Positions 5,390 through 12,895 are shown, numbered from the stretch's first letter. The stretch: 17,198 nt of DNA from an uncultured Oscillospiraceae bacterium (GCA_958354085.1 CATWUX010000038.1:1-17198); one strand, 5' to 3'. Made by a program: numbers and translations. Notes: a model not told the origin generated them from the letters alone.

Positions 5390-7210
5390 TTACGGATGCA
5401 CATACGAATTGGGATTCTGCGTACGGCCGTTCACGCGCACTTCAAAGTGCAGATGCGGACCGGTGCTATAACCCGTGCTGCCCACCTTGGCAATAACTTC
5501 GCCCTGCCCAACCTTTTGCCCAGCTTTGACCAGCAGCGAGCTGCAATGCGCATACAGGGTACGATATCCGCCGCCATGGTCGATCAAGACATACTTGCCA
5601 TAGCTCCAATGGCTGCCGACCTCGACAACCGTGCCGCCGTCGGCCGCTACAATACTCTTGCCATAGATGTTGCCGCCGGCAATATCGATACCCGCATGGG
5701 GTTTTGAGCGGCCGCTGGTTTCGCCGTAGTTGGAATAGATCAGCGAGTAACCCGGCACCGGCCAAATGAACCGACCGGTCGAAATGCCGTCGCCGGCAGA
5801 TGCGTTCGGATTGATTTTCTTCGCGCCGACTACGAGTACACGCTCAACCGGCTCTTTTATAACTTCCGTAGACAATACCGTACGCGATTGCTCCAGGCCG
5901 TCTACCAAAACCACCTCGGCTGTGACCGACTGTACGCCGTCCACACCCTTTGTTTTGACCGCTTCATACCCGATATACTGTTTGGTGTCTTGCACCTTTT
6001 TTGTGGTATAAGGAATGGTCTCTTCATAGGTGACCGTACGCACTACCTGCACACGCAGGAACGGCTGTGCGCGCTGCAGCAGCAGCTGTTCGCCGATGAG
6101 GATCTTTTCGCCTTCCATCTGCGGATTGAGCGCCCGCAGTTCATCCAGCGTCATGTCAAAAGCGCGCGCCACGCGAATGGGGCTATCTCCCGCCACAACG
6201 GTATAATACTTTTCCACCATTGTCTGCGCGGTCAGATATGCCTGCATTTCCTCGGCGGAACGAATGGACGCGATCGGATACAAGCCGTCGATCACCTGTA
6301 CATCCTGAATGAATTCCGCACGCTCGTTTTCACTGCCGTCGGAATACGACTGCAAAATGCCGTTCAGCAAATTATCCAGTTCCGTGCGCGATTGCAGCGC
6401 GCCCTCAAATTTGCCGTCGATATACAGGCCGCTGACTTCCGCGATGGAATCGCTGGAAGAACGCAGAATCTTATCGCAAACCGCTGTCTCGTCCAAAATC
6501 TCCGACTTCGGCGCGACTGCAATCGTCAGCTTGGGGACGCGTTCCACGGCAAAGGAATTGTCCGTATTGATAACACGCTCGGTCGCCATGGTAGCCGCAG
6601 CGTCAAACACGGATTCATCCGCGATAAAGCCCAGCTCCTCGCCATCGTACTCCAGCGCCAGCGCAAAGGTTACATTGCTCCAGTAATGAACCGTGAAGGC
6701 CAAAACAAAGGCAGCCGCCACCGGCGCGGCCAGATTGAAAAGGCTTGCCAACGCCCGGCGATGACGGCGAACCGCCAAAACAGGCAGAAGAAGCACCTGC
6801 GGGATGGAAAGGAGCGGATGGCGTTCATAGGCCGCACGCACGCGGGAGAAAGCCAAGCCGAAGCCTTGTCCGAAGCGGCGCATTTCTGTCCAGATGATCC
6901 GCACATGCCGCAAAAGGACAAAATCCAAGCCCTTATAGAGCAGCCGGCCCACGGGCGCCAGAAAGCGTACCGCGCGTTTGGCAACAAACCGGGTAAAACG
7001 GATGGTTTGCACACCGGTTGCATAGCAGAACCGGTAGCTGAACCGAATCGCCGAGAAGAATCCCTTTTTTAACGATGCGAACATCGTCTTTATCTGAAAT
7101 TTTTTAAGTCCTGTTACAACTTTTTTCGTTGACGCTCGTACAGACCGTGCATGACGGGCGACTGTCTTTTTCTGCTGTGTTTCGTCGTTCCCGTTCAATG
7201 ACAAGTTCAT
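5390..7210 (-). CDS. Membrane-anchored LysM-G5-M23 peptidoglycan hydrolase
   Basis: A 606-residue wall enzyme or wall-binding protein. Residues 1-155 are very basic and cytoplasmic by prediction, rich in Arg, Lys and aromatic residues. A single membrane segment follows (about 158-178, AAPVAAAFVLAFTVHYW). Outside the membrane come a helical region, a LysM domain (about 334-378, YYTVVAGDSPIRVARAF), a G5 domain (about 380-455) and a C-terminal M23 peptidase. The M23 site is intact: His505 and Asp509 (HAGID), His555 (YAH), His586 and His588 (HLH), which bind zinc and cut peptide cross-bridges. ATG 7210 follows AGAAGGAAGTG; the adjacent GTG at 7213 is too close to that site. It appears to be monocistronic, with a promoter carrying a WalR-type box and its own terminator. 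Which muropeptide bond it cuts is not readable. Confidence 0.92.
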   Translation of the reverse strand: MNLSLNGNDETQQKKTVARHARSVRASTKKVVTGLKKFQIKTMFASLKKGFFSAIRFSYRFCYATGVQTIRFTRFVAKRAVRFLAPVGRLLYKGLDFVLLRHVRIIWTEMRRFGQGFGLAFSRVRAAYERHPLLSIPQVLLLPVLAVRRHRRALASLFNLAAPVAAAFVLAFTVHYWSNVTFALALEYDGEELGFIADESVFDAAATMATERVINTDNSFAVERVPKLTIAVAPKSEILDETAVCDKILRSSSDSIAEVSGLYIDGKFEGALQSRTELDNLLNGILQSYSDGSENERAEFIQDVQVIDGLYPIASIRSAEEMQAYLTAQTMVEKYYTVVAGDSPIRVARAFDMTLDELRALNPQMEGEKILIGEQLLLQRAQPFLRVQVVRTVTYEETIPYTTKKVQDTKQYIGYEAVKTKGVDGVQSVTAEVVLVDGLEQSRTVLSTEVIKEPVERVLVVGAKKINPNASAGDGISTGRFIWPVPGYSLIYSNYGETSGRSKPHAGIDIAGGNIYGKSIVAADGGTVVEVGSHWSYGKYVLIDHGGGYRTLYAHCSSLLVKAGQKVGQGEVIAKVGSTGYSTGPHLHFEVRVNGRTQNPNSYVHP

Positions 7211-7273
7211 CACTTCCTTCTGCAGATTACCCGTTCATTCTCCTATCGTGACGAAAAGAGAAGAACCCGAAAG

Positions 7274-7290
7274 GTTACAACTTTGTAACA
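7274..7290 (-). promoter_or_regulatory. WalR (YycF) box candidate upstream of the LysM-G5-M23 gene
   Basis: On the minus strand TGTTAC-AAAGT-TGTAAC fits the published WalR consensus TGT(A/T)A(A/T/C)-N5-TGT(A/T)A(A/T/C) at every position. It is also nearly palindromic. It begins about five bases downstream of the predicted transcription start (near 7295), a position more typical of repression than activation. WalRK controls wall hydrolases of this type in Bacillus and Staphylococcus. Confidence 0.55.
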
Positions 7291-7301
7291 ACCTGTATAT
7301 T

Positions 7302-7329
7302 ATTATACTCAAAAGTTACAAAATTGCAA
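7302..7329 (-). promoter_or_regulatory. Promoter of the LysM-G5-M23 gene
   Basis: On the minus strand -35 TTGCAA (7329-7324), 16-base spacer, -10 TATAAT (7307-7302). The spacer contains another TGTAAC half-site (7320-7315). The leader before ATG 7210 is about 85 bases. Confidence 0.7.
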
Positions 7330-7490
7330 CCCTTTTAAAGAAAGTTTATCACTTGTTGTTAAAATTGATTTCACAAGGTTGTTTTATTGTGGGCAAAAGA
7401 TACAGGTTTTTGCTGGTTTCATAGTACCAATAAACCGGATTTCGGGATTTTTTCCCAGCTACTTTTTTGACGAAAAAGCGCCGATGCTGC

Positions 7491-8156
7491 TTATTCAAAT
7501 ACGCAATATTGCTGCATATAGGCTTCCATGCGCGGCAGCATGTCCGCATACGTACCTTGATCCTTGAGGTAGGTGTAAATATCCTGCACCGTGACGATCG
7601 CATGCACGCGAATACCGAAATCGTCGCGCACCTCCATCACCGCGGTTTTACCGGGCGTTTGACCGACTTCACAACGATTGACCGAAATAAACATATCGTT
7701 CACCTGGACATCCCCGCAAGCCCGCAGGATCGGCATGGTCTCGCGAATCGCGGTTCCGGCTGTGATCACGTCCTCGATAATGATCACGCGGTCGCCGTCT
7801 GTGGGCTTATACCCCACCAAGCTGCCGCCTTCCCCGTGATCCTTCACCTCTTTGCGGTTGAAAAAAAACGGTTTATCAATACCGTACTGTGCGGCCAGAG
7901 CGGCAGCGGCGGCGGTAGCCAGCGGAATCCCCTTATAGGCCGGTCCGAACATGGCATCAAACGCATCGCCGCAGGTTTCCTGAATGAGCGCAGCATAAAA
8001 CCGTCCCAGCGCGCCGATCTGTGCGCCGGTTTTATAGTTGCCCGTGTTGACAAAGTACGGTGTCAGCCGCCCGCTTTTTGTTTTGAATTCCCCAAAGCGC
8101 AATACATCTGCGCTCATCATAAATTCAATAAATTCTTTTTTCATTGGTGTCAGCAT
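7491..8156 (-). CDS. pyrE: Orotate phosphoribosyltransferase
   Basis: A 221-residue enzyme that transfers orotate to PRPP to make OMP, the fifth step of pyrimidine synthesis. The PRPP-binding motif VIIIEDVITAGTAI lies at residues 124-137, the catalytic loop FNRKEVKDHGEGG at 99-111, and the GPAYKGIPLA loop at 71-80. The frame is open far upstream, into the S41 gene, but ATG 8156 has AAAGGAGA eight bases before it and matches the family start; ATG 8144 is a poorer alternative. No other pyrimidine gene is present. It is 46 bases after the S41 stop, so it may be co-transcribed, although an A+T-rich TATAGT/TATAAA stretch there could hold a weak promoter. No clear terminator follows. Confidence 0.95.
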   Translation of the reverse strand: MLTPMKKEFIEFMMSADVLRFGEFKTKSGRLTPYFVNTGNYKTGAQIGALGRFYAALIQETCGDAFDAMFGPAYKGIPLATAAAAALAAQYGIDKPFFFNRKEVKDHGEGGSLVGYKPTDGDRVIIIEDVITAGTAIRETMPILRACGDVQVNDMFISVNRCEVGQTPGKTAVMEVRDDFGIRVHAIVTVQDIYTYLKDQGTYADMLPRMEAYMQQYCVFE

Positions 8157-8202
8157 GAATTTGTCTCCTTTATTTATACTATACCTATTTTGAATAACGG
8201 CA

Positions 8203-9507
8203 TTATTTCTTGCTGGCAGACGTCGTTTCGGCAGCCGCTGTCGACGCGGCGGTGGTCTCCGTCCCTGACGACGTTGTCTCCGAAGGCACCGTTGTACTCG
8301 GTTCCGGTTGAACCGGCACATTGAGATTGCCAAGCAGCGTGGCGATCGCCGCCTGCAGCTGCGCATCCTGCTCAGGAGCCAACAGATCCAGATTGACGCT
8401 CTCATCCTCCAGCGTCACCAGCTTATTGGGCGTCAGCCCTTTGCCCTCCCATGAGCCGCTTTTGAGCAGCTGCAGCGTAGAAGTGGATAGGCAGACCGCG
8501 GCATTATCCGAAGAAATGGGGAAATAGCTCTGGGTGCGGCTGCGGCCCGCCGTGGTATCGCCGATGATCTTCGTGCGCTGGAATTCCTGCAAAACGCCGG
8601 CAAAAAACTCCGCCTCACCCGCCGTGCGTCCGTTCACCAAGGTGACGGACGAAACATCCATCTGAAAGGCATCCTCCGACGCCACTTCCAGCTTATCTCC
8701 CGTTTTCTCCACCAGCTCATACGCATACAAGCCTCGCGGCATCAAATAAGACAATATTTCCTTGGCCGATTCCACGGTCCCGCCTTCATTATTGCGCAAA
8801 TCAAAGACGATGCTGGTAGCCCCCTCGCTGATCAACGCGCTGTAAGCAGACTTGAATTGTTCAAAGGTGTTGTCGCTGAATCGGCGGATGCGGATGTACC
8901 CGACGCCATCCAGCAGCTGTTCCTCTACGCTGACCAAGGAAATCGTGCTGCTGGACAGGCTGAAAGCATTGGAAACGCCGTCTTTTTCTACGGTCAGCAT
9001 GATTTTTGTAGCCGTTTGCAGCTTGCTTTTCACTGTCAGTATATCCCCCGGCGCCACATCCGCGCCGTCCACTGCCGTGACGATATGCCCCTTCTGGATT
9101 CCCGCTTTTTCGGCGGCAGAATTCACATACACACTGGATACTACGGTACGCCCCTCGGCATCCTCAGCGACCTCGATACCAAAGCCCGTATATTTCCCGG
9201 TACGCTGCTCCTGCACGGTACGGTATTCGTCCGCGGACAGATAGGCCGCATAGGGATCGCCGATGCCGTCCACATAGCCCGCCGCCAGCGCCGCGCGCAG
9301 CTTTTCCTCATCAATGGTGCCCTCGTAGTGATTCCGCACCGCTTTATCAATTTCCGTCAGGTAATCGTACATCACCTGCCGCTTTTGCAGCTCGTTGATC
9401 ATGGAGCTGAATTGCCGCATGGCAATGACCATGGTAACCGACACGGTCAGGGCCATCGCGATAATCACCAGCGCGATCGTTGCGCCAATGGAAACTTTCT
9501 TATTCAT
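8203..9507 (-). CDS. S41/PDZ peptidase homologue with a replaced catalytic dyad (pseudoprotease)
   Basis: A 434-residue C-terminal-processing-protease homologue with one N-terminal membrane segment (about 8-30), a PDZ domain (about 105-190, with YTGFGIEV and AEKAGIQKGHIV), an S41 core (about 200-380), and a Ser/Thr/Glu-rich tail (about 395-434). The core keeps VFDLRNNEGG and the NG-x5-AE-FFAG pattern, but the nucleophile position of TAGEAE is Gly297 (Ser in Prc/CtpA, SASAS) and the general base is Arg322 in AGRSRTQ (Lys in FGKGTVQ). The 25-residue spacing of the Prc dyad (Ser430-Lys455) is preserved, so the alignment is reliable. It is likely a scaffold that binds peptides or partners. The start lacks a ribosome binding site and overlaps the end of a small ORF, suggesting coupled translation. 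It lies after ftsE-ftsX-M23. Confidence 0.88.
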   Translation of the reverse strand: MNKKVSIGATIALVIIAMALTVSVTMVIAMRQFSSMINELQKRQVMYDYLTEIDKAVRNHYEGTIDEEKLRAALAAGYVDGIGDPYAAYLSADEYRTVQEQRTGKYTGFGIEVAEDAEGRTVVSSVYVNSAAEKAGIQKGHIVTAVDGADVAPGDILTVKSKLQTATKIMLTVEKDGVSNAFSLSSSTISLVSVEEQLLDGVGYIRIRRFSDNTFEQFKSAYSALISEGATSIVFDLRNNEGGTVESAKEILSYLMPRGLYAYELVEKTGDKLEVASEDAFQMDVSSVTLVNGRTAGEAEFFAGVLQEFQRTKIIGDTTAGRSRTQSYFPISSDNAAVCLSTSTLQLLKSGSWEGKGLTPNKLVTLEDESVNLDLLAPEQDAQLQAAIATLLGNLNVPVQPEPSTTVPSETTSSGTETTAASTAAAETTSASKK

Positions 9508-9568
9508 AAGACAAAGGATAAAACACCGGCATCCGCCCCGGCCGCAGCCACAGCAGCGCGGCTTTCAT
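9500..9568 (-). CDS. 22-residue small ORF overlapping the S41 start, possible translational coupler
   Basis: From ATG 9568 the frame gives MKAALLWLRPGRMPVFYPLS plus two residues and stops at TAA 9502-9500. That stop lies three bases inside the S41 coding start (ATG 9507), an eight-base overlap. AAGGTG is eight bases before the ATG and GGAGG is three bases before it, while the S41 ATG has no Shine-Dalgarno (CCTTTG precedes it). A ribosome that finishes this peptide would be placed on the S41 start. The peptide has no recognised family and may have no function beyond coupling. It is too short to exclude chance. Confidence 0.4.
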   Translation of the reverse strand: MKAALLWLRPGRMPVFYPLSYE

Positions 9569-9620
9569 CCGCCTCCCACCTTTCCGACAATATTCCCGCT
9601 CCCGCGGAAAACGACAACAA

Positions 9621-9667
9621 GCCGCTGCTCTGTCCCGCAGAATACCGGGACAGAGCGCGGCTTTTTT
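9621..9667. terminator. Stem-loop between the FtsEX-partner M23 gene and the S41 gene
   Basis: GCCGC-T-GCTCTGTCCC (9621-9636) pairs with GGGACAGAGC-GCGGC (9647-9661), 15 bp with one bulged T and a ten-base loop. The six-T run (9662-9667) follows the stem on the plus strand, where no gene reads. On the coding minus strand the tail is TTGTTGTCGTTTT, less ideal. It may be a leaky terminator or an mRNA 3'-end stabiliser that lowers expression of the S41 gene. Confidence 0.65.
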
Positions 9668-9673
9668 AGACGC

Positions 9674-10900
9674 TTATTTGGGTACGACGATATACCCGAG
9701 TTTTATGGAGTCCACCGCCGTGTTGTTCTCGCGCACCTCAAAGTGCAGGTGCGGTCCGCTGGAATCGCCGGTGCTGCCCACCTGTGCAAGCACGGTCTTT
9801 CCGCCGATGACCTTCTGGCCGACTTTGACGTTCAGCTTGGACGCGTGTGCGTACAGCGTCACGATGCGCTTGCCGTTTTTATCCAGACCGTGGTCAACCA
9901 TCACATAGTTGCCGAAGCTCCAATGATATTCCGACACCAGCACCACGCCGTCCGCCGCTGCGATAATGTTGGCGCCGTAGATGTTGTAGCCGCCGATGTC
10001 ATAGCCGCGGTGAGTCTTTCCCCAACGGGGGCCAAACGGCGACGTAATGGTGTTGAAGCCGGGTACAGGCCAGAACATGGTGCCGCGGGTGTATTCACCG
10101 GACGGCTTACTGTCCGCGAGAATCTGATCGATCTTAGCGTCGATCTCTTTCTGCTGCTTTTCCAGATTCTTCTGGTTCTCCCGATAGGTGTCCAGATCCT
10201 CTTCCAAATCCTTGATCGCACGGTTGTACTCATTGTACAGGTTATTGAGGTTTTTCTTTTGACTGTCGCTTTTGCTTTTGACAGCCGCCAGTACCACTTT
10301 CGCGTCCTCCAGCTTTTGTCTGTCGGCGTTGAGTGCATCTTTCTCCGCGTTGATCGTCTGGATTTCCGCTTCCAGCCCCTCGATGAGCCGCTGATCGTTT
10401 TCCGCGATGCGCTCCATGGCCTTGGCTTTCATCAGATAATCGGTAAAATCCTCCGTACTCAACAGCATTTGCAGCACCGACATATTGCCGCTTTTGGAGA
10501 TCTCACGCAGCCGCTGCCGCAGCTCCTGGAACTGGGCGTCGATCGCCGCTTCTTTTTCGGCGATTGCCTGCTCGGACGACTGAATCGCGCTGTTTTTCTC
10601 CGCCAGCTTGCTGTTCAGCGTTTTCATTTGTTCGTCCAGCAGATCCAGCTGCTTGATCACATTCTGAATCTGTTCGTTCAGTGACTCTTTATACGCTTTT
10701 TTATCTTTCAGATCCTTATTGGCCGAAGAAATTTTGTTGGCCAACTCTTTTTCCTGCTTTTCCAATTCGGCCAGTTTCGACTCCAGATCGGACAACTCAT
10801 CCGCCACAACAGGCGTCCCGAAGCCCAACATACCGCTCAACACCAGTGCCAGCGCGGCGATCATCGACAGTGCGCGCAGCTTCGCGGTTTTCTTATGCAT
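9674..10900 (-). CDS. FtsEX-partner murein hydrolase: coiled-coil M23 protein (EnvC/PcsB-like)
   Basis: A 408-residue exported protein. A signal peptide covers about residues 1-33 (cleavage near VVADE), followed by a long coiled coil (about 34-270, LESKLAELEKQEKELANKIS onward) and a C-terminal LytM/M23 domain. The zinc and catalytic residues are complete: His297 and Asp301 (HRGYD), His352 (LYAH), His384 and His386 (HLH). In the FtsEX systems of other bacteria, the coiled coil touches FtsX, which opens the hydrolase to split septal peptidoglycan at division. Being 33 bases after ftsX makes this the natural partner. The ATG has AAGGAGG seven bases upstream. Because the M23 site is intact, it probably cuts directly, as opposed to EnvC, which has lost its catalytic residues and only activates amidases. 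Confidence 0.93.
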   Translation of the reverse strand: MHKKTAKLRALSMIAALALVLSGMLGFGTPVVADELSDLESKLAELEKQEKELANKISSANKDLKDKKAYKESLNEQIQNVIKQLDLLDEQMKTLNSKLAEKNSAIQSSEQAIAEKEAAIDAQFQELRQRLREISKSGNMSVLQMLLSTEDFTDYLMKAKAMERIAENDQRLIEGLEAEIQTINAEKDALNADRQKLEDAKVVLAAVKSKSDSQKKNLNNLYNEYNRAIKDLEEDLDTYRENQKNLEKQQKEIDAKIDQILADSKPSGEYTRGTMFWPVPGFNTITSPFGPRWGKTHRGYDIGGYNIYGANIIAAADGVVLVSEYHWSFGNYVMVDHGLDKNGKRIVTLYAHASKLNVKVGQKVIGGKTVLAQVGSTGDSSGPHLHFEVRENNTAVDSIKLGYIVVPK

Positions 10901-10933
10901 CCTCGTTCCTCCTTACTGTCCGTCGGCAGCGTG

Positions 10934-11836
10934 TCAGTCGCTTGCGCTGCCGCCTTCGTCCTTCAGATATTTTCCCATGGAAATCGCGCTCCCGGCCATA
11001 CCGGTCAGCATACCGGCACACACAAACCCGATCAGCAATACCAGCCAGACCTTGGAAAAGCTGACCAGCCCGAACATCGTGCCAAAGCTGAACATATCGG
11101 CCAGTTTGGAATACACATAATACAAAATGCCATACGACAGCAAGCCGGCTACAATACCGAGCACCATACCTTCGATCACGAAAGGAATCCGGATAAAGGT
11201 ATTGGTAGCGCCCACCGATTTCATAATATGAATCTCCAGCCGGCGGTTATAAACCGTCAGCTTAATCGTATTTGCAATGATAAACAGCGAAACCAGCAGG
11301 AGCAGCGCAATAATCCAGCCGCCGACCGCCAGCACCACCTGCTGCATCTTGGTCAGCGTAGCCGCTACGTCACCGTTATAGCTGGTGTCGTCCACCTGCG
11401 GCAGCTCTTTGATCTGCATGACCGTTGCGTCAAACTTTTCCAGATCGTCAAACGTGACCAAAAACGAATCCAGTAGCGGGTTGTTTTCCCCCTGCAGCTT
11501 CGCATAAGTAGCCTCGGGAATGGAATCCTCATATTTTTTCAGAGATTCCTCTTTGGAAACGAAGCTCACCTCGCGCACATTGGCGATGTTTTTGAGCTTG
11601 TCGCCCAGCTCCGTGATCTGCTCTTCGGTGGAATCCTCTTTGGCAAAAACCACCATCACGTTTTGCCCGTAAACCCATTCAAACGCATGGTCAATGTTTA
11701 AAAACACCAGATACGCCCCGCCGGTCAAAAGCAGGCAGGAGACCAATACGCCGATGGACGCGATCGCCATAAACCGGTTTTGCCACAGATTGCGAAACCC
11801 TTCACGCAGAAGATACTGAATACTACTCAGCTTCAT
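10934..11836 (-). CDS. ftsX: Cell division ABC transporter permease FtsX
   Basis: A 300-residue membrane protein with the FtsX layout: a cytoplasmic start (MKLSSIQYLLREGFRNLWQN), a first membrane helix (about 22-44), an extracellular loop of about 130 residues (Val-Arg-Glu-Val-Ser-Phe-Val segment), and three further helices from about 170 to 290. It does not transport a substrate but passes ATP hydrolysis by FtsE to the hydrolase outside. The start ATG has AAGGAGG five bases upstream and overlaps the ftsE end by 14 bases. A longer in-frame extension upstream is not used. The M23 partner gene begins 33 bases after its stop. Confidence 0.95.
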   Translation of the reverse strand: MKLSSIQYLLREGFRNLWQNRFMAIASIGVLVSCLLLTGGAYLVFLNIDHAFEWVYGQNVMVVFAKEDSTEEQITELGDKLKNIANVREVSFVSKEESLKKYEDSIPEATYAKLQGENNPLLDSFLVTFDDLEKFDATVMQIKELPQVDDTSYNGDVAATLTKMQQVVLAVGGWIIALLLLVSLFIIANTIKLTVYNRRLEIHIMKSVGATNTFIRIPFVIEGMVLGIVAGLLSYGILYYVYSKLADMFSFGTMFGLVSFSKVWLVLLIGFVCAGMLTGMAGSAISMGKYLKDEGGSASD

Positions 11837-12515
11837 GGCTGCCTCCTTCCCGGAGTATGCTGTCGGAAACCACACAGCCATCCTTGATCTCAATGACCCG
11901 CCGGTTGAACATCCGCACAAGGTCGTGTTCGTGCGTAACCATCAGTATGGTCGTGCCGCGGCGGTTGATTTCGTTGAGCAGCTCAACGATCTCATAGGAC
12001 ATTTCCGGATCGATATTGCCGGTTGGCTCGTCTGCGATGATCATCGTCGGATTATTGACCAGCGCCCGCGCCAACCCGACGCGCTGCTGTTCACCGCCGG
12101 AAAGCTCCATCGGGAAGCTGCGCGCCTTGTCCTGCAAGCCGACCAGCCCCAGAATATATGGCACGCGCTTACGCACATCGCGCTGGGACGCGCCGATGAC
12201 GCGCATGGCAAATGCCACATTATCAAACACCGTCATATTGTTGATCAGGCGGAAATCCTGAAAAACGATCCCCATGGTGCGGCGGAGATACGGAATCTCC
12301 TTGCGCTTGAGCTTGGACAATTTATAGCCGTTGACGATAACCTCGCCGGCATTGGCCACCTCTTCGCGCATAATCAGTTTCAAAAACGTACTTTTGCCCG
12401 CACCGGAGGCACCGACGATAAACACAAATTCGCCTTTGTCAATCGTAATGTTTACATCTTTGAGCGCCTTGACGCCGCTGTCGTACGTCTTATGTACGCC
12501 CTTAAACTCGATCAA
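11823..12515 (-). CDS. ftsE: Cell division ATP-binding protein FtsE
   Basis: A 230-residue ABC ATPase. Walker A GASGAGKST is at residues 35-43, followed by the Q-loop (VFQDFRL), the signature LSGGEQQRVGLARAL, Walker B MIIADEPTG with NIDPE, and the H-loop VTHEHDLV. FtsE sits on the inner face of FtsX and drives cell-wall hydrolysis at the septum. The start is TTG at 12515, supported by AAGGAGGTG with seven bases spacing and by the family start IEFKGVHKTYDSGVKALK. The leader is about 220 bases with its own promoter at 12742-12770. ftsX overlaps its end, so the two are coupled. Confidence 0.96.
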   Translation of the reverse strand: MIEFKGVHKTYDSGVKALKDVNITIDKGEFVFIVGASGAGKSTFLKLIMREEVANAGEVIVNGYKLSKLKRKEIPYLRRTMGIVFQDFRLINNMTVFDNVAFAMRVIGASQRDVRKRVPYILGLVGLQDKARSFPMELSGGEQQRVGLARALVNNPTMIIADEPTGNIDPEMSYEIVELLNEINRRGTTILMVTHEHDLVRMFNRRVIEIKDGCVVSDSILREGGSHEAE

Positions 12516-12675
12516 AAGGACACCTCCTTATTTGTCCATCCATCGTGTCGGCGGGTTTCGGATCGGCGATCCGGAGGACGCCGCCGGTTATACGCGTCAA
12601 AGGAACCCGCTGGGATTCCTCTATGCAAAGCATCCGGAAAGCAGCGCTTGCCGGACATGGTTGTGAGCAAAGTTC

Positions 12676-12702
12676 GGTTGTTACAACAGGTTGGTTGTTA
12701 CA
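12676..12702. repeat. Two direct copies of GGTTGTTACA in the ftsE leader
   Basis: Exact 10-base copies at 12676-12685 and 12693-12702, a period of 17. They contain TGTTAC, the WalR-type half-site, but the spacing is not the N5 of the WalR consensus. They lie about 35-60 bases downstream of the predicted transcription start. Confidence 0.7.
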
Positions 12703-12741
12703 GCTGTACACAGGCGGAAACGCAAAAGCGCTTCCTGACAT

Positions 12742-12770
12742 ATCATAACAAATAAAACGACAAAATGCAA
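12742..12770 (-). promoter_or_regulatory. Sigma-A promoter of ftsEX and the M23 gene
   Basis: On the minus strand -35 TTGCAT (12770-12765) and -10 TATGAT (12747-12742) are exactly 17 bases apart. The start would be near 12735, about 220 bases before the TTG start of ftsE. Confidence 0.65.
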
Positions 12771-12850
12771 TGAAAAATTTCTGACATTTACTATAACAAG
12801 AACCGCGCCGGCCGATAAACGGCTGCCGTCCACGCCTTTCGCGGAAAACA

Positions 12851-12895
12851 ACAGCCTCCCGTACACAGCGGAAATCGCCGCGCACGGAAGGCTGT
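12851..12895 (-). terminator. Terminator of the CdaR-like gene
   Basis: A long, partly G-U paired stem: arms ACAGCCTCCCGTACACAGCGG (in two parts, 12851-12871) and CCGCGCACGGAAGGCTGT (12878-12895). On the minus strand the stem is followed by TGTTTTCC. A smaller AAGAG/CTCTT hairpin overlaps the gene's stop codon. Confidence 0.65.

Larger units (their letters stand above)
12516..12850. other. Intergenic region with promoter, long ftsE leader and direct repeats
   Basis: No gene is supported in the 414 bases between ftsE and the CdaR-like gene (12516-12929). From right to left it holds the CdaR-like gene terminator (12851-12895), the ftsE promoter (12742-12770), two copies of GGTTGTTACA (12676-12702), an AGGAACCC/GGG-A-TTCCT stem-loop (about 12601-12620) and a CGGATC-GGC-GATCCG hairpin (12559-12573). 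Confidence 0.6.

Noticed and set aside
5888..7072. 394-codon plus-strand open frame
   Set aside because: It is antisense to the LysM-G5-M23 gene, which has a complete domain set, promoter and terminator. The shadow frame has low-complexity His/Arg composition.
7331..7490. Terminator or small gene after pyrE
   Set aside because: Only weak A+T stems (for example CTTTTT/AAAAAG and GGGA/TCCC with T loops) and no coding frame with a ribosome binding site were seen.
9395..10684. 429-codon plus-strand open frame
   Set aside because: It is antisense to the S41 and M23 genes, and its sequence is a poor protein with no ribosome binding site or domain.
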